The notes: a model not told the origin generated them from the sequence alone. A stretch of 64,000 bases of DNA from Cohnella endophytica (GCF_003628305.1 NZ_RBZM01000006.1:434001-498000), one strand, 5' to 3'. Shown: positions 37,442 to 47,664, counted from the stretch's first letter. Numbers and translations: made by a program.

Positions 37442-38680
37442 ATGATCAAATCTAAATCCATATTGTATATATGTCCCGAAAATCCGTTCCCGCCCGCCGG
37501 CGGAGACAAAATTCGGATCGTTAATCTTCTTCGCTTATTATCCGAACATTTCGAAATCGATTTACTTGCCTATGAACCCGTAGCTCGCGACGAGGAGCGG
37601 CAAGAGTTGAATATTCCGAACAATTGCCGACTGCATACCGTTCCAAGCATGGATTATAAATCCTGGTCGCTACGTTTGAGATCCTTGATCCTAAGAAGAA
37701 ATAACTCTCTTCTAAGCCATGCCGATTTGCATCTTTCGCATAGGCTTAAACAATTATCGGAGAGACGGCAGTATGACTATGTAGTCGTTACGCATAGTTT
37801 TCTAGGGTATTTGTTGCCTTTGCTCCGGGCTTTGCAACCTAACTCGTTATTAGTCACGGACGCGCACAACTTCGAAACCAGTTTGTCCCGGCAGTTTGCT
37901 TTAACGCAAACCTCAATGCTTAGAAAAACTTATTTTTTGTTGGCTAGCCATTGGAATAGAAAGCTGGAGAAGGAAATTTGCAAACGTACGGATTTGTTGC
38001 TTACGACTTCGGAACCGGATGCCGAGGCCTTTCAATCTTTATCTCCATCCGACAAGCACAAAATCAAAGTCATTCCTAACTTTGTGGATATGAGATCTTA
38101 TGAATCGGATCGAGCGGAGAATGTTACTCCTCGATCGCCCAACATCATTTTCCCGGGAACGATGTCCTATTTCCCCAATGTTAACGGAGCACTCTACTTC
38201 GGCCGGAAGATTTATCCCATTCTTAAAGCGGTTATACCCGATCTAACCTGGCATATCGTCGGGCGGGGTATACATCCGGAAGTGCAAGCATTGGCGGAAT
38301 CGGATTCGAGCATCGTTGTCACCGGTTTCGTTCCCGACATGGGAACCTATATGCGGAATGCCTCGGTCGTTATCGCGCCTTTGCTGGAAGGCGGAGGAAC
38401 CCGGCTGAAAATCTTGGAGGCATGGGCATATGGTATACCTGTTGTATCCACCGAGAAGGGCGCCGAAGGGATCGTTTGCGAGAACGACCGGGACATCTGC
38501 CTCGCGGATGAGCCGCAAGCTTTTGCCGATGCGATTCTAAAGCTGATTCGCGATCGGACATTTGCTGCGCAAATCGTTAGTAATGCCCGCAACCAGCTAC
38601 TTAATTTGTACGAGCGGGAATCGGTCAAAGAACGGCTTCTCTCCTTGTTCATGGAAGAAAGAAAAGAAAAAACAAGTTAA
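37442..38680 (+). CDS. GT4-family glycosyltransferase, last gene of the exopolysaccharide operon
   Basis: A 412-residue GT-B glycosyltransferase. LYICPENPFPPAGGDKIRIVNLLRLLS is the acceptor-side N-terminus. The second domain has IIFPGTMSYFPNVNGALYF, VTGFVPDM and the donor-site region APLLEGGGTRLKILEAWAYGIPVVSTEKGAEG. This belongs to the GT4 subgroup often found in exopolysaccharide loci. GGGAGG precedes ATG 37442. No hairpin terminator follows; instead the next promoter with operator sites lies 22 bp downstream, so read-through into the second operon is possible. Confidence 0.92.
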   Translation: MIKSKSILYICPENPFPPAGGDKIRIVNLLRLLSEHFEIDLLAYEPVARDEERQELNIPNNCRLHTVPSMDYKSWSLRLRSLILRRNNSLLSHADLHLSHRLKQLSERRQYDYVVVTHSFLGYLLPLLRALQPNSLLVTDAHNFETSLSRQFALTQTSMLRKTYFLLASHWNRKLEKEICKRTDLLLTTSEPDAEAFQSLSPSDKHKIKVIPNFVDMRSYESDRAENVTPRSPNIIFPGTMSYFPNVNGALYFGRKIYPILKAVIPDLTWHIVGRGIHPEVQALAESDSSIVVTGFVPDMGTYMRNASVVIAPLLEGGGTRLKILEAWAYGIPVVSTEKGAEGIVCENDRDICLADEPQAFADAILKLIRDRTFAAQIVSNARNQLLNLYERESVKERLLSLFMEERKEKTS

Positions 38681-38701
38681 GAGAATAAAAATAAAATTCC
38701 A

Positions 38702-38754
38702 TTGACATGTTACGAATTGTATCTTATCCTTGCAATAACGACACAATTTGTATA
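38702..38754 (+). promoter_or_regulatory. Promoter of the amino-sugar operon with embedded operators
   Basis: TTGACA (38702-38707), 17-bp spacer, TATCCT (38725-38730). The spacer is occupied by GTTACG-AAT-TGTATC (38709-38723) with one base on each side, the same geometry as the PilZ and exopolysaccharide promoters. A second palindrome GACACA-ATT-TGTATA lies 31 bp further (38740-38754). Confidence 0.73.
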
Positions 38755-38782
38755 CAAGAAAGCTGTCGAGGAGAGTAGATTC

Positions 38783-39916
38783 ATGATTCCTTTTAATAGA
38801 CCCGCGGTTACCGGAAAAGAAACGACTTATATTCAAGAGGTCGTTGCCAGTCGCAGATTGTGCGGGGACGGTCCGTTTACCAAAAGGTGCTCGGAATGGT
38901 TAGAGAACTATAGCCAGACCCGGAAAGCCCTTATAACGACATCGTGTACGCATGCCTTGGAAATGACGGCAATTCTCGCGGACATACAGCCCGGAGACGA
39001 GGTCATCATGCCATCGTTCACCTTCGTTTCGACAGCAAATGCTTTTGTACTCCGCGGAGCTAAAATTGTTTTCGTGGATATTCGACCGGACACGCTTAAC
39101 CTAGATGAAACCTTAATTGAATCGGCCATTACTCCCCGGACGAAAGCGATCGTTCCGGTCCACTATGCAGGCGTCTCCTGCGAAATGGATGCCATCATGG
39201 ATTTAGCCAATCGATATGAATTAAAGGTCATCGAAGACGCGGCGCAATGCTTAATGAGTACCTATAAAGAAAGACCGCTTGGATCGATCGGCCACATGGG
39301 TTGCTTTAGCTTCCACGAGACGAAAAATTACAATTGCGGCGAAGGCGGAGCTCTTCTGTTAAATGAAACGAGGTTCGCCGGCCGAGCCGAAATCGTTCGG
39401 GAAAAAGGGACGAATAGGTCGCGTTTCTTTAGAGGCCAAGTGGATAAATACACCTGGGTAGACGTCGGTTCCTCCTACTTGCCCAGCGAGATGAACGCAG
39501 CATACTTAATGGCTCAATTCGATCACGCGGATGCGATTAATTCGGACAGGCTTGCAAGTTGGAACCGCTATTATGAAGGACTGAGGGGATTAGAAGAGAA
39601 GGGGAGAATTACTCTTCCATCCATTCCGAATCACTGCAAACACAACTCTCACTTGTTCTACATCAAGACGAGAGATCTAGAAGAAAGAACGGATTTGCTG
39701 CTCTATCTGAAAGAAAAGGGAATTTCGGCCGCGTTTCATTACGTGCCGCTGCACAGCTCGCCTGCAGGAGTAAGCTTCGGTTCGTTCCAAGGAGAAGATC
39801 GGTTTACGACCAGAGAAAGCGAGAGACTCGTCAGATTACCCTTGTACTATCAGTTGCGGAAGGACGAGGCGGATCAAGTAATAGACAGCATTTATTCTTA
39901 CTATGAATCAAACTAA
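38783..39916 (+). CDS. wecE: dTDP-4-amino-4,6-dideoxyhexose transaminase (WecE/RffA)
   Basis: A 377-residue PLP-dependent sugar aminotransferase of the DegT/DnrJ/EryC1 family. It follows E. coli WecE closely: [70 protein letters not shown] with the PLP lysine Lys181, [19 protein letters not shown] and [18 protein letters not shown]. It would aminate dTDP-4-dehydro-6-deoxyglucose to a dTDP-4-amino-4,6-dideoxyhexose. ATG 38783 has GAGGAGAG upstream; an upstream in-frame ATG at 38702 lies inside the promoter. It heads a seven-gene operon. Confidence 0.95.
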   Translation: MIPFNRPAVTGKETTYIQEVVASRRLCGDGPFTKRCSEWLENYSQTRKALITTSCTHALEMTAILADIQPGDEVIMPSFTFVSTANAFVLRGAKIVFVDIRPDTLNLDETLIESAITPRTKAIVPVHYAGVSCEMDAIMDLANRYELKVIEDAAQCLMSTYKERPLGSIGHMGCFSFHETKNYNCGEGGALLLNETRFAGRAEIVREKGTNRSRFFRGQVDKYTWVDVGSSYLPSEMNAAYLMAQFDHADAINSDRLASWNRYYEGLRGLEEKGRITLPSIPNHCKHNSHLFYIKTRDLEERTDLLLYLKEKGISAAFHYVPLHSSPAGVSFGSFQGEDRFTTRESERLVRLPLYYQLRKDEADQVIDSIYSYYESN

Positions 39917-39942
39917 TCATCATTTTCGGGAGTGGTCTTAGC

Positions 39943-40860
39943 ATGAAGGGAATCATATTAGCGGGCGGTAGCGGAACCCGATTGTACCCTTTAACAAGGG
40001 TAATCTCCAAACATCTGTTACCCATTTACGACAAGCCGATGATCTATTATCCGCTTTCCGTACTGATGCTTGCCGGGGTGAGGGAGATTATGATTATTTC
40101 GACTCCCGAAGACAGTCCGCGATTCAAAAAGCTTCTTGGAGACGGAGCCGACTTCGGATTATCCCTTTCCTACGGTGTCCAGACTTCCCCGGACGGCATC
40201 GTTCAAGCTTTCAAAATAGCCGAATCGTTTATCGGGAGAAGCAGAGTCGCTTTAATTCTTGGAGACAATCTATTTTTCGGCCATGGCCTGACCCCGATTT
40301 TGCAAAATTCGATGCGCCGTACGCGGGGGGCAACCGTGTTCGGATATTACGTGAAGGACCCGGAGCGATTCGGAGTCGTGGATTTCGATGCGGCGGGAAA
40401 AGCGATATCCATCGAAGAAAAACCCACGGATCCCAAATCGAACTATGCGGTTACCGGGTTATATTTCTACGACAATCAAGTCGTTGAAATCGCCAAAGGA
40501 ATTCAACCTTCCGTACGCGGCGAATTGGAAATCACGGACGTGAATAGGGAGTATCTGGCACGAGGCGATTTGCATGTCGAAATATTGGGACGGGGCTTCA
40601 CTTGGTTGGATTCCGGTACGCATGAATCATTGCTGGAAGCTTCTCAGTTCATTGAAACGATAGAAAAAAGGCAAAGCTTAAAAATCGCATGCTTGGAAGA
40701 AATAGCTTACGAGAAGGGCTACATTTCGCAAGAACAATTGATCAATCTCGCGGAAGCAATGATGAAAAACGACTATGGGAAGTATTTGCTTCGGGTCGCC
40801 TATCATCACGATAAGAAACGAGTTGTCTTCGCTAAAGAAAACGAACCGGTGAGAATATGA
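39943..40860 (+). CDS. rmlA: Glucose-1-phosphate thymidylyltransferase
   Basis: A 305-residue nucleotidyltransferase making dTDP-glucose. [52 protein letters not shown] and [15 protein letters not shown] are diagnostic of RmlA/RfbA long forms. It supplies the first step of the dTDP-amino-sugar route used by WecE. The 4,6-dehydratase (RmlB) needed between the two is not in this window. GGGAGTGG precedes ATG 39943. Confidence 0.95.
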   Translation: MKGIILAGGSGTRLYPLTRVISKHLLPIYDKPMIYYPLSVLMLAGVREIMIISTPEDSPRFKKLLGDGADFGLSLSYGVQTSPDGIVQAFKIAESFIGRSRVALILGDNLFFGHGLTPILQNSMRRTRGATVFGYYVKDPERFGVVDFDAAGKAISIEEKPTDPKSNYAVTGLYFYDNQVVEIAKGIQPSVRGELEITDVNREYLARGDLHVEILGRGFTWLDSGTHESLLEASQFIETIEKRQSLKIACLEEIAYEKGYISQEQLINLAEAMMKNDYGKYLLRVAYHHDKKRVVFAKENEPVRI

Positions 40861-42083
40861 AAATAGACAGGATAGAGACAATTAAAAAAGTCGATTACCT
40901 AGTAATAGGCGCAGGCATTATCGGTTTGACGATCGCCAGGGAGTTAAGACGAAGACTTCCTCGCAAAACGATCTGCGTTATCGAGAAGGAAGCCAAAGTC
41001 GCGATGCATTCCAGCGGCCGGAACAGCGGAGTGCTTCATGCGGGTTTTTATTATCCGGTAGACAGTTTAAAGGCCAAGTTCACTAGGGATGGCAATCGGG
41101 CTATGACCCAATATTGCGATGCCAACGGACTTAAGATCAATAAGTGCGGCAAGTTTATCGTGGCGACCAGCGAGGAAGATTTGGCTGGACTAGAAGAGCT
41201 TAAAAGAAGAGGCGACAGGAACGGCGTGGAGCTCGTCTGGCTTAGCGCGGATGAAGCCGCAAAGGTTGATTCGAATGTAAAAACGTTCCGGAAAGCTCTC
41301 TTCTCGCCGTCGACATCGACCGTGGATCCTATCCAAGTCTGCCAAGAGATGCAAGCGGAAAATGAACGGAACGGGGTGGATTTTCATTTCGAAACCGTGT
41401 ATTTACGACACAAAGGCAATCGAATGGTTACGAATCGCGGGGTATTCGAAAGTAACTACGTAATCAATGCTTCCGGTCTTTATGCCGACAAAATCGCACA
41501 GAAGTACGGTTTCGGCAAAAAGTATACGATCATTCCCTTTAAAGGAATTTACTTAAAATACGAAAAAAACAATTCCGAAATCGGAACAAACATATATCCG
41601 GTCCCGAATATTAACAATCCGTTTCTGGGCGTCCATTTTACGAAAACCGTAGACGAAAGCATCAAAATCGGACCTACCGCGATCCCGGTTTTCTGGCGAG
41701 AGAATTACTCGGGCTTCCAAAGATTCAATGCATGGGAATTTTTCCAGATCGTCTATTATCAATCCAAGCTGTTAATCCACAACTCCTTTAATTTCAGGAG
41801 CATGGCCTTAGAGGAAATTAGAAAATACAAGAAAATGAACTTAATCAATCTGTCTCTTAAGTTGATTAGCCGATTGGATGCCAAAGGATTCGGAGATTTT
41901 CTGAAACCGGGCATCAGAGCTCAGCTTTTGAATAAACAATCGCTTGAACTGGTACAGGATTTCGTTATTGAAGGGGACCATCGGTCGATGCACGTATTGA
42001 ATGCGGTTTCTCCCGCGTTCACATGCAGCATTCCCTTCGCGGAGTTCGTAGTGGATGAAATCGTAAGGGAGTGTCGAGCATGA
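40857..42083 (+). CDS. FAD-dependent oxidoreductase, L-2-hydroxyglutarate-oxidase-like
   Basis: A 408-residue flavoprotein of the DAO superfamily, resembling Lhg[20 protein letters not shown] is the dinucleotide-binding GxGxxG element, and [25 protein letters not shown] is characteristic of the LhgO branch, which oxidises 2-hydroxy acids to 2-oxo acids. [11 protein letters not shown] and PFKGIYL follow. It overlaps rmlA by four bases (ATGA) and the SDR gene by four bases, so it is an integral part of this sugar operon and not a stray metabolic gene. It may oxidise a sugar-linked or carrier-bound hydroxy acid; the substrate is unknown. Confidence 0.82.
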   Translation: MKIDRIETIKKVDYLVIGAGIIGLTIARELRRRLPRKTICVIEKEAKVAMHSSGRNSGVLHAGFYYPVDSLKAKFTRDGNRAMTQYCDANGLKINKCGKFIVATSEEDLAGLEELKRRGDRNGVELVWLSADEAAKVDSNVKTFRKALFSPSTSTVDPIQVCQEMQAENERNGVDFHFETVYLRHKGNRMVTNRGVFESNYVINASGLYADKIAQKYGFGKKYTIIPFKGIYLKYEKNNSEIGTNIYPVPNINNPFLGVHFTKTVDESIKIGPTAIPVFWRENYSGFQRFNAWEFFQIVYYQSKLLIHNSFNFRSMALEEIRKYKKMNLINLSLKLISRLDAKGFGDFLKPGIRAQLLNKQSLELVQDFVIEGDHRSMHVLNAVSPAFTCSIPFAEFVVDEIVRECRA

Positions 42084-43105
42084 ATACGGTATTGGTTACG
42101 GGCGCGGGCGGTTATATCGGCAGCGTATTGGTGCCTAAGCTGCTTAACAAGGGGTATAAAGTCGTCGCATTGGATCGCTTTTTTTTCGGGGAAGACAAGC
42201 TTCGACCTCATCCGAATTTAACAATCGTTAAAGACGATGCCCGCATGATGAAAGATGCGTATTTATCCGGAGTTTCGGCGGTTATCGACCTCGTGGCGAT
42301 TTCCAATGATCCCAGCGGAGAGCTCTTCTCGGAATCGACGTATCAAATTAATTACGGGGCACGGCTAAACACCGCGATTAAAGCTAAGAGGTTAGGCGTG
42401 GAAAGATACATCTTGCCCTCTTCATGCAGCATTTACGGGTTTACCGACCCGGAGACGATCGTAAACGAGACTTCTCCTTCCCGTCCTTTAACGGCTTATG
42501 CGAAAGCCAACGAAAAAGCGGAACAATCGATATTGCCGTTAGCCGATTCCGACTTCACCGTCGTTGTTATTAGACAGGCGACAGTGTTCGGATTTGCGCC
42601 TCGAATGAGGTTTGATCTGGCTATCAACGGGATGACTCTAGGTGCGTTTAATACCGGTATCATTCCTCTCATGAGAGACGGTACGCAGTGGAGACCGATG
42701 GTACATGTGCAAGATACGACGGATGTGATGTGCTTATTGCTTGAAGCGGACACGTCGATCATCAATAAGCAAATTTTCAACGTAGGGTCGAACCGCAATA
42801 ATTACCAACTCGGACAACTAGCCGATGAAATCTCCGCGGCGCTTCCGAGGGACGTGGAAGTGGAATGGTACGGAGATCCCGATCACCGTTCTTATCGGGT
42901 CAGCTTCGATAAGATCAATACCGTACTGAACTGGGAAGCGAAATGGACGGCTGCCGACGGCGCGAAAGAAATATACAAAGAACTCGAAAGCGGTAATATG
43001 ACGCAGTTGGAGCAGTCGATCACTTTAAGCTGGTACCAACAATTAATCAAATGGCACAAGATCATTAAAAACGTCGAGATGTACGGCTCGATTATTGATC
43101 TCTGA
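42080..43105 (+). CDS. NAD-dependent epimerase/dehydratase (extended SDR)
   Basis: A 341-residue extended SDR. VLVTGAGGYIGSVLVPKLL binds NAD(P); the active-site region shows SSCSIYG and TAYAKANEKAEQ, i.e. Tyr-x3-Lys. RQATVFGFAPRMRFDL, WRPMVHVQDTTDV and NVGSNRNNYQLGQLADEI are typical of SDRs acting on nucleotide-linked or 2-oxo sugars. ATG 42080 has AAGGGAG nine bases upstream and overlaps the previous stop. It is probably a nucleotide-sugar epimerase or reductase in the amino-sugar pathway; it lacks clear RmlB hallmarks, so I do not assign it as the missing dehydratase. Confidence 0.85.
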   Translation: MNTVLVTGAGGYIGSVLVPKLLNKGYKVVALDRFFFGEDKLRPHPNLTIVKDDARMMKDAYLSGVSAVIDLVAISNDPSGELFSESTYQINYGARLNTAIKAKRLGVERYILPSSCSIYGFTDPETIVNETSPSRPLTAYAKANEKAEQSILPLADSDFTVVVIRQATVFGFAPRMRFDLAINGMTLGAFNTGIIPLMRDGTQWRPMVHVQDTTDVMCLLLEADTSIINKQIFNVGSNRNNYQLGQLADEISAALPRDVEVEWYGDPDHRSYRVSFDKINTVLNWEAKWTAADGAKEIYKELESGNMTQLEQSITLSWYQQLIKWHKIIKNVEMYGSIIDL

Positions 43106-43111
43106 ACGAGG

Positions 43112-43891
43112 ATGATCCATTTGCCGGAAGAGATAAACCGTCGCGAAGAGCTCCAACGATTCGAGAATATGCCGGAGATGAAGTGGCAAGAAGTTAAGGG
43201 GTTCGAAGGCATTGTCGGAGAACCCTTTCGAGCGGGCAATGAAGTACACGTATGGCAAGCGTCGGCTAGACGGGAATCGCATTCGATCGGGGCATATTAC
43301 CGCATCTTATCCGATGAAGAAAAGAGCAAGGCCATGAATTATAAGTTCCCGGAGGCTCGGGAACTGTATGCGGAATCCCGAATAAATCTGAGGCTCCTTC
43401 TAGCCGCGTACACCGGGCTCGACGCCAGCACGCTAAAGTTCGAGAAAACGAAATACGGAAAACCGTTCTTATCGGGCCAGCCGCAAGGGGAAGAAATATA
43501 TTTTAATATGACCCATGACGAACGGAACGTATTGTACGTCGTATCAAGCAAACGCGATGCGGGAATCGACTTAGAAAAAGTAAAGGATCATTTAGACTGG
43601 CAAGATCTAGCTCGTCGCTACTTTACAGCCCAGGAAATTTCGTTTGTCGAAGCCTTACCCCATGATGATCAAGTACATGCATTTTATTATTTATGGACGA
43701 GAAAAGAGGCTCTGCTAAAGGCAATCGGGATTGGCTTAAGCGGAATCGAAATGATGAAGCATACTAGGCTGTTATATCATCTCCACCAACAATTTCATCT
43801 CGCCTCATTTAGGTTTTCCCCAATGCGTTATTGCAGCTTGGCCATAAGCCCGACGGCATCCAAGATCAACTTTTATCATCTGCCGAGCTGA
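43112..43891 (+). CDS. Sfp-type 4'-phosphopantetheinyl transferase
   Basis: A 259-residue PPTase that converts apo carrier proteins to the holo form using CoA. The three family motifs are visible: KPFLSG...YFNMTHDE, AGIDLEKV (Asp and Glu for magnesium) and FYYLWTRKEALLKAIG. It lies six bases after the SDR gene and 20 bases before the gene for a protein with a carrier domain, its obvious substrate. The ribosome binding site before ATG 43112 is weak (GAGG); TTG 43121 has better spacing and may be the true start. The N-terminal 45 residues lack similarity to Sfp. Confidence 0.92.
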   Translation: MIHLPEEINRREELQRFENMPEMKWQEVKGFEGIVGEPFRAGNEVHVWQASARRESHSIGAYYRILSDEEKSKAMNYKFPEARELYAESRINLRLLLAAYTGLDASTLKFEKTKYGKPFLSGQPQGEEIYFNMTHDERNVLYVVSSKRDAGIDLEKVKDHLDWQDLARRYFTAQEISFVEALPHDDQVHAFYYLWTRKEALLKAIGIGLSGIEMMKHTRLLYHLHQQFHLASFRFSPMRYCSLAISPTASKINFYHLPS

Positions 43892-43910
43892 TATTATCGG
43901 AGGTTCATTT

Positions 43911-46481
43911 ATGAACAGCAAGCAGAATATTTTGACTCCATTGATGCACTTTGCTAGCCAAACCCCCCGTGCAATCGCATTTGTCGCTCCCGACTTGGAT
44001 GCGATCACTTATTCGCAGCTGGCCAATTCCGTAGGAAAGATCGTGAATCGCTTGCTGCGAACGGGATTAAGGAACAAGAGCCGAGTGGCGCTGATTGCGA
44101 AGGATGGACCTGAAATGGCCACCCTCTTTTTAGCGGTAGCCGGAACCATGACATGCGCGCCTCTCAACCCGAAATATACGTATGAGGAGTTTAAGTTTTA
44201 CCTCTCGGATCTACAAGCGGATTCGGTTATTTTGGATGACGATTCTTATCCGGCAGTACGGGCCGCCAAGGATCTCGGAATCCACGTGATGCGATTATCC
44301 GAGTTATTCAACGCCACGACGGCGGATTCGAATAGCTCGTTCGACGATAAGGAGCTATCTCCGCACCTGGCTCATTACGCGGAAAACGCGCTGATCTTGC
44401 ATACTTCGGGTACGACCGCCAAACCAAAGATCGTGCCTTTAACCCATCGGAATATTAGTGCTTCGGTAATTCATATCATAGATTCATTAATGTTGACCCG
44501 ATCGGATCGTTGTTTGAACGCGATGCCGATGTTTCACATTCACGGCCTCATCATAACCCTATTGTCGTCCTTGGCGGTCGGAGGAAGCATCGTATGTAGC
44601 CGTGGTTTTATCCCCGAGCAGTTCTATAACAGCATAGAACGATTTTCGCCAAGCTGGTATACTGCCGTGCCGACGATCCATCAGGCTATTGTTGCCCACG
44701 GCAGGATAACTGAATTTAATACGAATCGATCGACTTTTCGGCTCATCCGTTCAAGCTCGTCCGCGCTTTCGCCTCAGCTTGCAAGGGATTTGGAACAATT
44801 GTTTCATGTGCCCGTGTTGGCAGCTTACGGGATGTCGGAGACGGGCCAAATCACGATTAATCCGCTTCCTCCCGGCGAGCGGAAATCAGGATCCTCGGGA
44901 AGAGCGACGGGGTGCGAAGTCGCCGTCATGGATCCGAATGGCGGATTCGTTAGCCCCGGGGTTGCCGGGGAAATCGTTGTTCGCGGCAATAGCGTTATTG
45001 GCGGGTACGAGAACAATTCGGAAGCCAACGTTAACAGCTTTCACGAGGATTGGCTCCGTACCGGAGACCAAGGGTATCTGGATGAGGAAGGTTATTTGTT
45101 TATTAATGGCCGTATCAAGGAACTGATTAATCGCGGCGGAGAAAAAATAATGCCGAGAGAGGTAGAAGAAGCCATACTTGGTCATTCGTCCGTGGAGGAA
45201 GCGGCGGCTTTTGCAAGCCCGCACCCGACTCTAGGCGAAGAAGTCGCGGTTATTATCGTGACCAAGCCCGGGGTGAAAGTAAGCGAGAAGGAGCTTCGTC
45301 GTCACGCGGCCGTCAGATTAGCCGAATTTAAAGTGCCTTCCAAAATATTTTTCGCCAACGACATCCCGAAAGGACCGACGGGTAAAATTCAAAGAGCCTT
45401 TCTTGCGAAGAGTCTTGGTTTAGATGCAGCACCGCCCAGACGTGAGGGGAATGCCGTCATGGGAGGATCGGCAAGCGCGAGCCCATGGATTCGCCCCAGG
45501 AACGAAATCGAAGCCAAGCTGGAGCAAATATGGTCGAAATTATTAAATGTGCATCCTATTAGCGTTAGGGATAGCTTCTTCGAGCTTGGCGGAAATTCGT
45601 TGTTGACGATGCAGCTTGTCGTGGAAATCGGTAAAGCTTTTATGACGAGCTTGCCCGCTTCGGTCGTTTTCGAACGAAATACAATTGAACAACTGGCTTC
45701 CTATATTTATTCTTCGCGACTGGCCCATACTTCGACAATGGTCAGCATTCAGCCTAACGGCGCCAAACCCCCGCTTTTTTGTATTCATGATTTGAGCGGC
45801 GACGTTATACCTTATTGGAATTTAGCTAGCGAGTTAGGAGTGGATCAGCCGGTATTCGGACTAAGATTCTCGGCGGATAGCGATGCTTCGCATGTAACGA
45901 TCGAACAATTGGCTAGCGGGTATATTCAGGAAATCGGAAAAATTCAGCCGCAAGGCCCTTATTTTCTCCTGGGTTACTCTCTCGGAGGTATGATCGCGTA
46001 CGAGATGGCGATGCAATTGCGCGAACGATCCCAGGAAGTATCGTTGCTGGCTATGATCGACAGCAGGAATCCCAAACGCTATCCGCATTCCAAAAACTCT
46101 TTTATCATTACGATCGTAAAAAACACGGAAATGATCATTAAAACGCCCATGGGCAAGAAGCTCCCTATTATAAGGAGAAAGCTTCGTAATATTTTAATAA
46201 AAATGAAATTGCTATCCGCGAACTCAAGCGAGAATGCGGAAAGAAGAGCGTTAAACTTTATCAAAGCCTCTAACTCGTATAAACCCAAGCCTTATCCGGG
46301 CAGATTCGTGTTCTTCCGCGCAATCGAAGATATGATCAACCAAAAGTCGGAAGAAAACTATGGTTGGGAGAGCCTGGAGGAGGACGGAGTCCAGGTATAC
46401 AAGGTTCCCGGAATACACAGTACGATCGTCGATAAGCCGAGTATGAAAATGGTAGCGGGTTACTTGGGAGCCTTATTATAA
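43911..46481 (+). CDS. NRPS-like protein: adenylation, carrier and thioesterase domains
   Basis: An 856-residue three-domain protein. Residues 1-510 are an AMP-binding acyl/aminoacyl-adenylating domain (LHTSGTTAKPKIVPLTHRN, YGMSETGQI, WLRTGDQGYLDEEGYLFINGR, PTGKIQR with the catalytic lysine). The sequence is nearer to acyl-CoA/oxalyl-CoA ligases than to classical amino-acid adenylation domains. Residues about 530-610 form a carrier domain with Ser563 in FFELGGNSLLTMQ. Residues about 625-856 are an alpha/beta-hydrolase thioesterase (GYSLGG, Ser690; GIHSTIV, His836). No condensation domain is present. Position between a PPTase and an acyltransferase in a sugar operon suggests it loads and releases or hands over an acyl group for sugar decoration. 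Substrate unknown. Confidence 0.9.
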   Translation: MNSKQNILTPLMHFASQTPRAIAFVAPDLDAITYSQLANSVGKIVNRLLRTGLRNKSRVALIAKDGPEMATLFLAVAGTMTCAPLNPKYTYEEFKFYLSDLQADSVILDDDSYPAVRAAKDLGIHVMRLSELFNATTADSNSSFDDKELSPHLAHYAENALILHTSGTTAKPKIVPLTHRNISASVIHIIDSLMLTRSDRCLNAMPMFHIHGLIITLLSSLAVGGSIVCSRGFIPEQFYNSIERFSPSWYTAVPTIHQAIVAHGRITEFNTNRSTFRLIRSSSSALSPQLARDLEQLFHVPVLAAYGMSETGQITINPLPPGERKSGSSGRATGCEVAVMDPNGGFVSPGVAGEIVVRGNSVIGGYENNSEANVNSFHEDWLRTGDQGYLDEEGYLFINGRIKELINRGGEKIMPREVEEAILGHSSVEEAAAFASPHPTLGEEVAVIIVTKPGVKVSEKELRRHAAVRLAEFKVPSKIFFANDIPKGPTGKIQRAFLAKSLGLDAAPPRREGNAVMGGSASASPWIRPRNEIEAKLEQIWSKLLNVHPISVRDSFFELGGNSLLTMQLVVEIGKAFMTSLPASVVFERNTIEQLASYIYSSRLAHTSTMVSIQPNGAKPPLFCIHDLSGDVIPYWNLASELGVDQPVFGLRFSADSDASHVTIEQLASGYIQEIGKIQPQGPYFLLGYSLGGMIAYEMAMQLRERSQEVSLLAMIDSRNPKRYPHSKNSFIITIVKNTEMIIKTPMGKKLPIIRRKLRNILIKMKLLSANSSENAERRALNFIKASNSYKPKPYPGRFVFFRAIEDMINQKSEENYGWESLEEDGVQVYKVPGIHSTIVDKPSMKMVAGYLGALL

Positions 46482-46509
46482 TTACGAGTCCATCTTAGGG
46501 GCGGGTCGA

Positions 46510-47601
46510 ATGGAAAAAAAGTTTATCAAAGAGGTTAATTCGATTAGGGCAATAGCTTGTTTATGCGTTGTTTTCCTGCATGCGATTCAGCAGCGTTTGT
46601 TTACTTGGAACAATAACGCGTTACATACGGTCTTGGGGCTTCTCGCCTTCGGCACGGCGACATTCGTCTTTTTGTCGGAACTTATCCTGTCGCGCTCTTA
46701 TCCGGATCGACTGCCGAGCTTTTTTATTAAGAAGCGCGTAATCCCGATCCTTGTTCCTTTTATCGTTTTTTGCTTCTTTTATGCCTTTATCGCGAACTAC
46801 GACAACATACCGCATCTCATCAGAGCTTTCACGTTTAACCTATTAGGCAACTATCACGGCCCATGGTTTATTCTTGTCATCTTGCAGTTTTATGCCCTGC
46901 ACCAAATCTTCGTCAAGTATTTAAGCAAGGTATCGGCATTCATCATCTTAACCGGATCGTTTTTCATAAACATGGCCTATCTCGCCATATTCAATCTCTG
47001 CGCGCCTCCCAGAGAAACCGGATTTATTGCTTTCCTTTGGGAAGGCGGTTATTGGGTTCCTTGCCTCGGTTGGTTGTTCTACTTTTCGCTCGCGTACTAT
47101 TGCGGCAAAAATTACGAAAGATTCATCCAGGAGCTGACAGAGCACCGTTCTTTCGTACTTATCGCGCCGATATTCGCTATGGCTTTAGTTGTGTACGTCG
47201 ATTCGTTCCATATTATGCCTTACGGTTCTAAAAGAATGGATATGATTCTATTCACGGTTGCGATGGTTCTGTCCCTGTTCCTTATCTTTTCTCAGTTAAA
47301 GAAACAACCCGCGATCTTGGAATTCGTAAGCCAATACTCATTCGGAATATTCTTGATTCACCTGTTCTTTATCAAAGTGACGAATAAAGCGTTACACGTG
47401 CTCGGGTTGCGATTGGGATACTTCGAAATTCCGATTCTGTTCTTGTCGGCGGTCATAGCTTCCGTAATCGTCGTACACGCGGTGAATAAATTACCGCTAG
47501 GAAAATACTTGATCGGAGGTTTAAGGTCGACCGTAAAGACGGTTGATCCTTATAGGCAAGAAATTAGAACGGGGGAAGGGCTTGAAGTTATTAAACAATA
47601 A
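46510..47601 (+). CDS. Acyltransferase 3 family membrane protein
   Basis: A 363-residue membrane protein with about ten hydrophobic helices. The N-terminal EVNSIRAIACLCVVFLHA corresponds to the R-x10-H motif of the acyltransferase 3 (OafA/WecH/NodX) family. GPWFILVILQFYALH and FGIFLIHLFFIK near the C-terminus are also typical. Members O- or N-acylate membrane-linked sugars. It closes the operon and probably places an acyl group on the glycan, whether acetyl from acetyl-CoA or the group carried by the preceding NRPS-like protein. A hairpin terminator follows 15 bp later. Confidence 0.88.
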   Translation: MEKKFIKEVNSIRAIACLCVVFLHAIQQRLFTWNNNALHTVLGLLAFGTATFVFLSELILSRSYPDRLPSFFIKKRVIPILVPFIVFCFFYAFIANYDNIPHLIRAFTFNLLGNYHGPWFILVILQFYALHQIFVKYLSKVSAFIILTGSFFINMAYLAIFNLCAPPRETGFIAFLWEGGYWVPCLGWLFYFSLAYYCGKNYERFIQELTEHRSFVLIAPIFAMALVVYVDSFHIMPYGSKRMDMILFTVAMVLSLFLIFSQLKKQPAILEFVSQYSFGIFLIHLFFIKVTNKALHVLGLRLGYFEIPILFLSAVIASVIVVHAVNKLPLGKYLIGGLRSTVKTVDPYRQEIRTGEGLEVIKQ

Positions 47602-47616
47602 CAATATGAAGCAGCA

Positions 47617-47656
47617 CCGGGAGATGAATACGATGAAAATCGTATCCATCTCCCGG
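47617..47656. terminator. Long GAAA-loop hairpin between convergent genes
   Basis: An 18-bp stem with one mismatch (47617-47634 with 47639-47656), closed by a GAAA tetraloop. It separates the acyltransferase gene from the convergent collagen-like gene. No strong T-run follows on either side, so termination may be partial or Rho-independent efficiency modest. Confidence 0.65.
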
Positions 47657-47664
47657 CATGAAGT

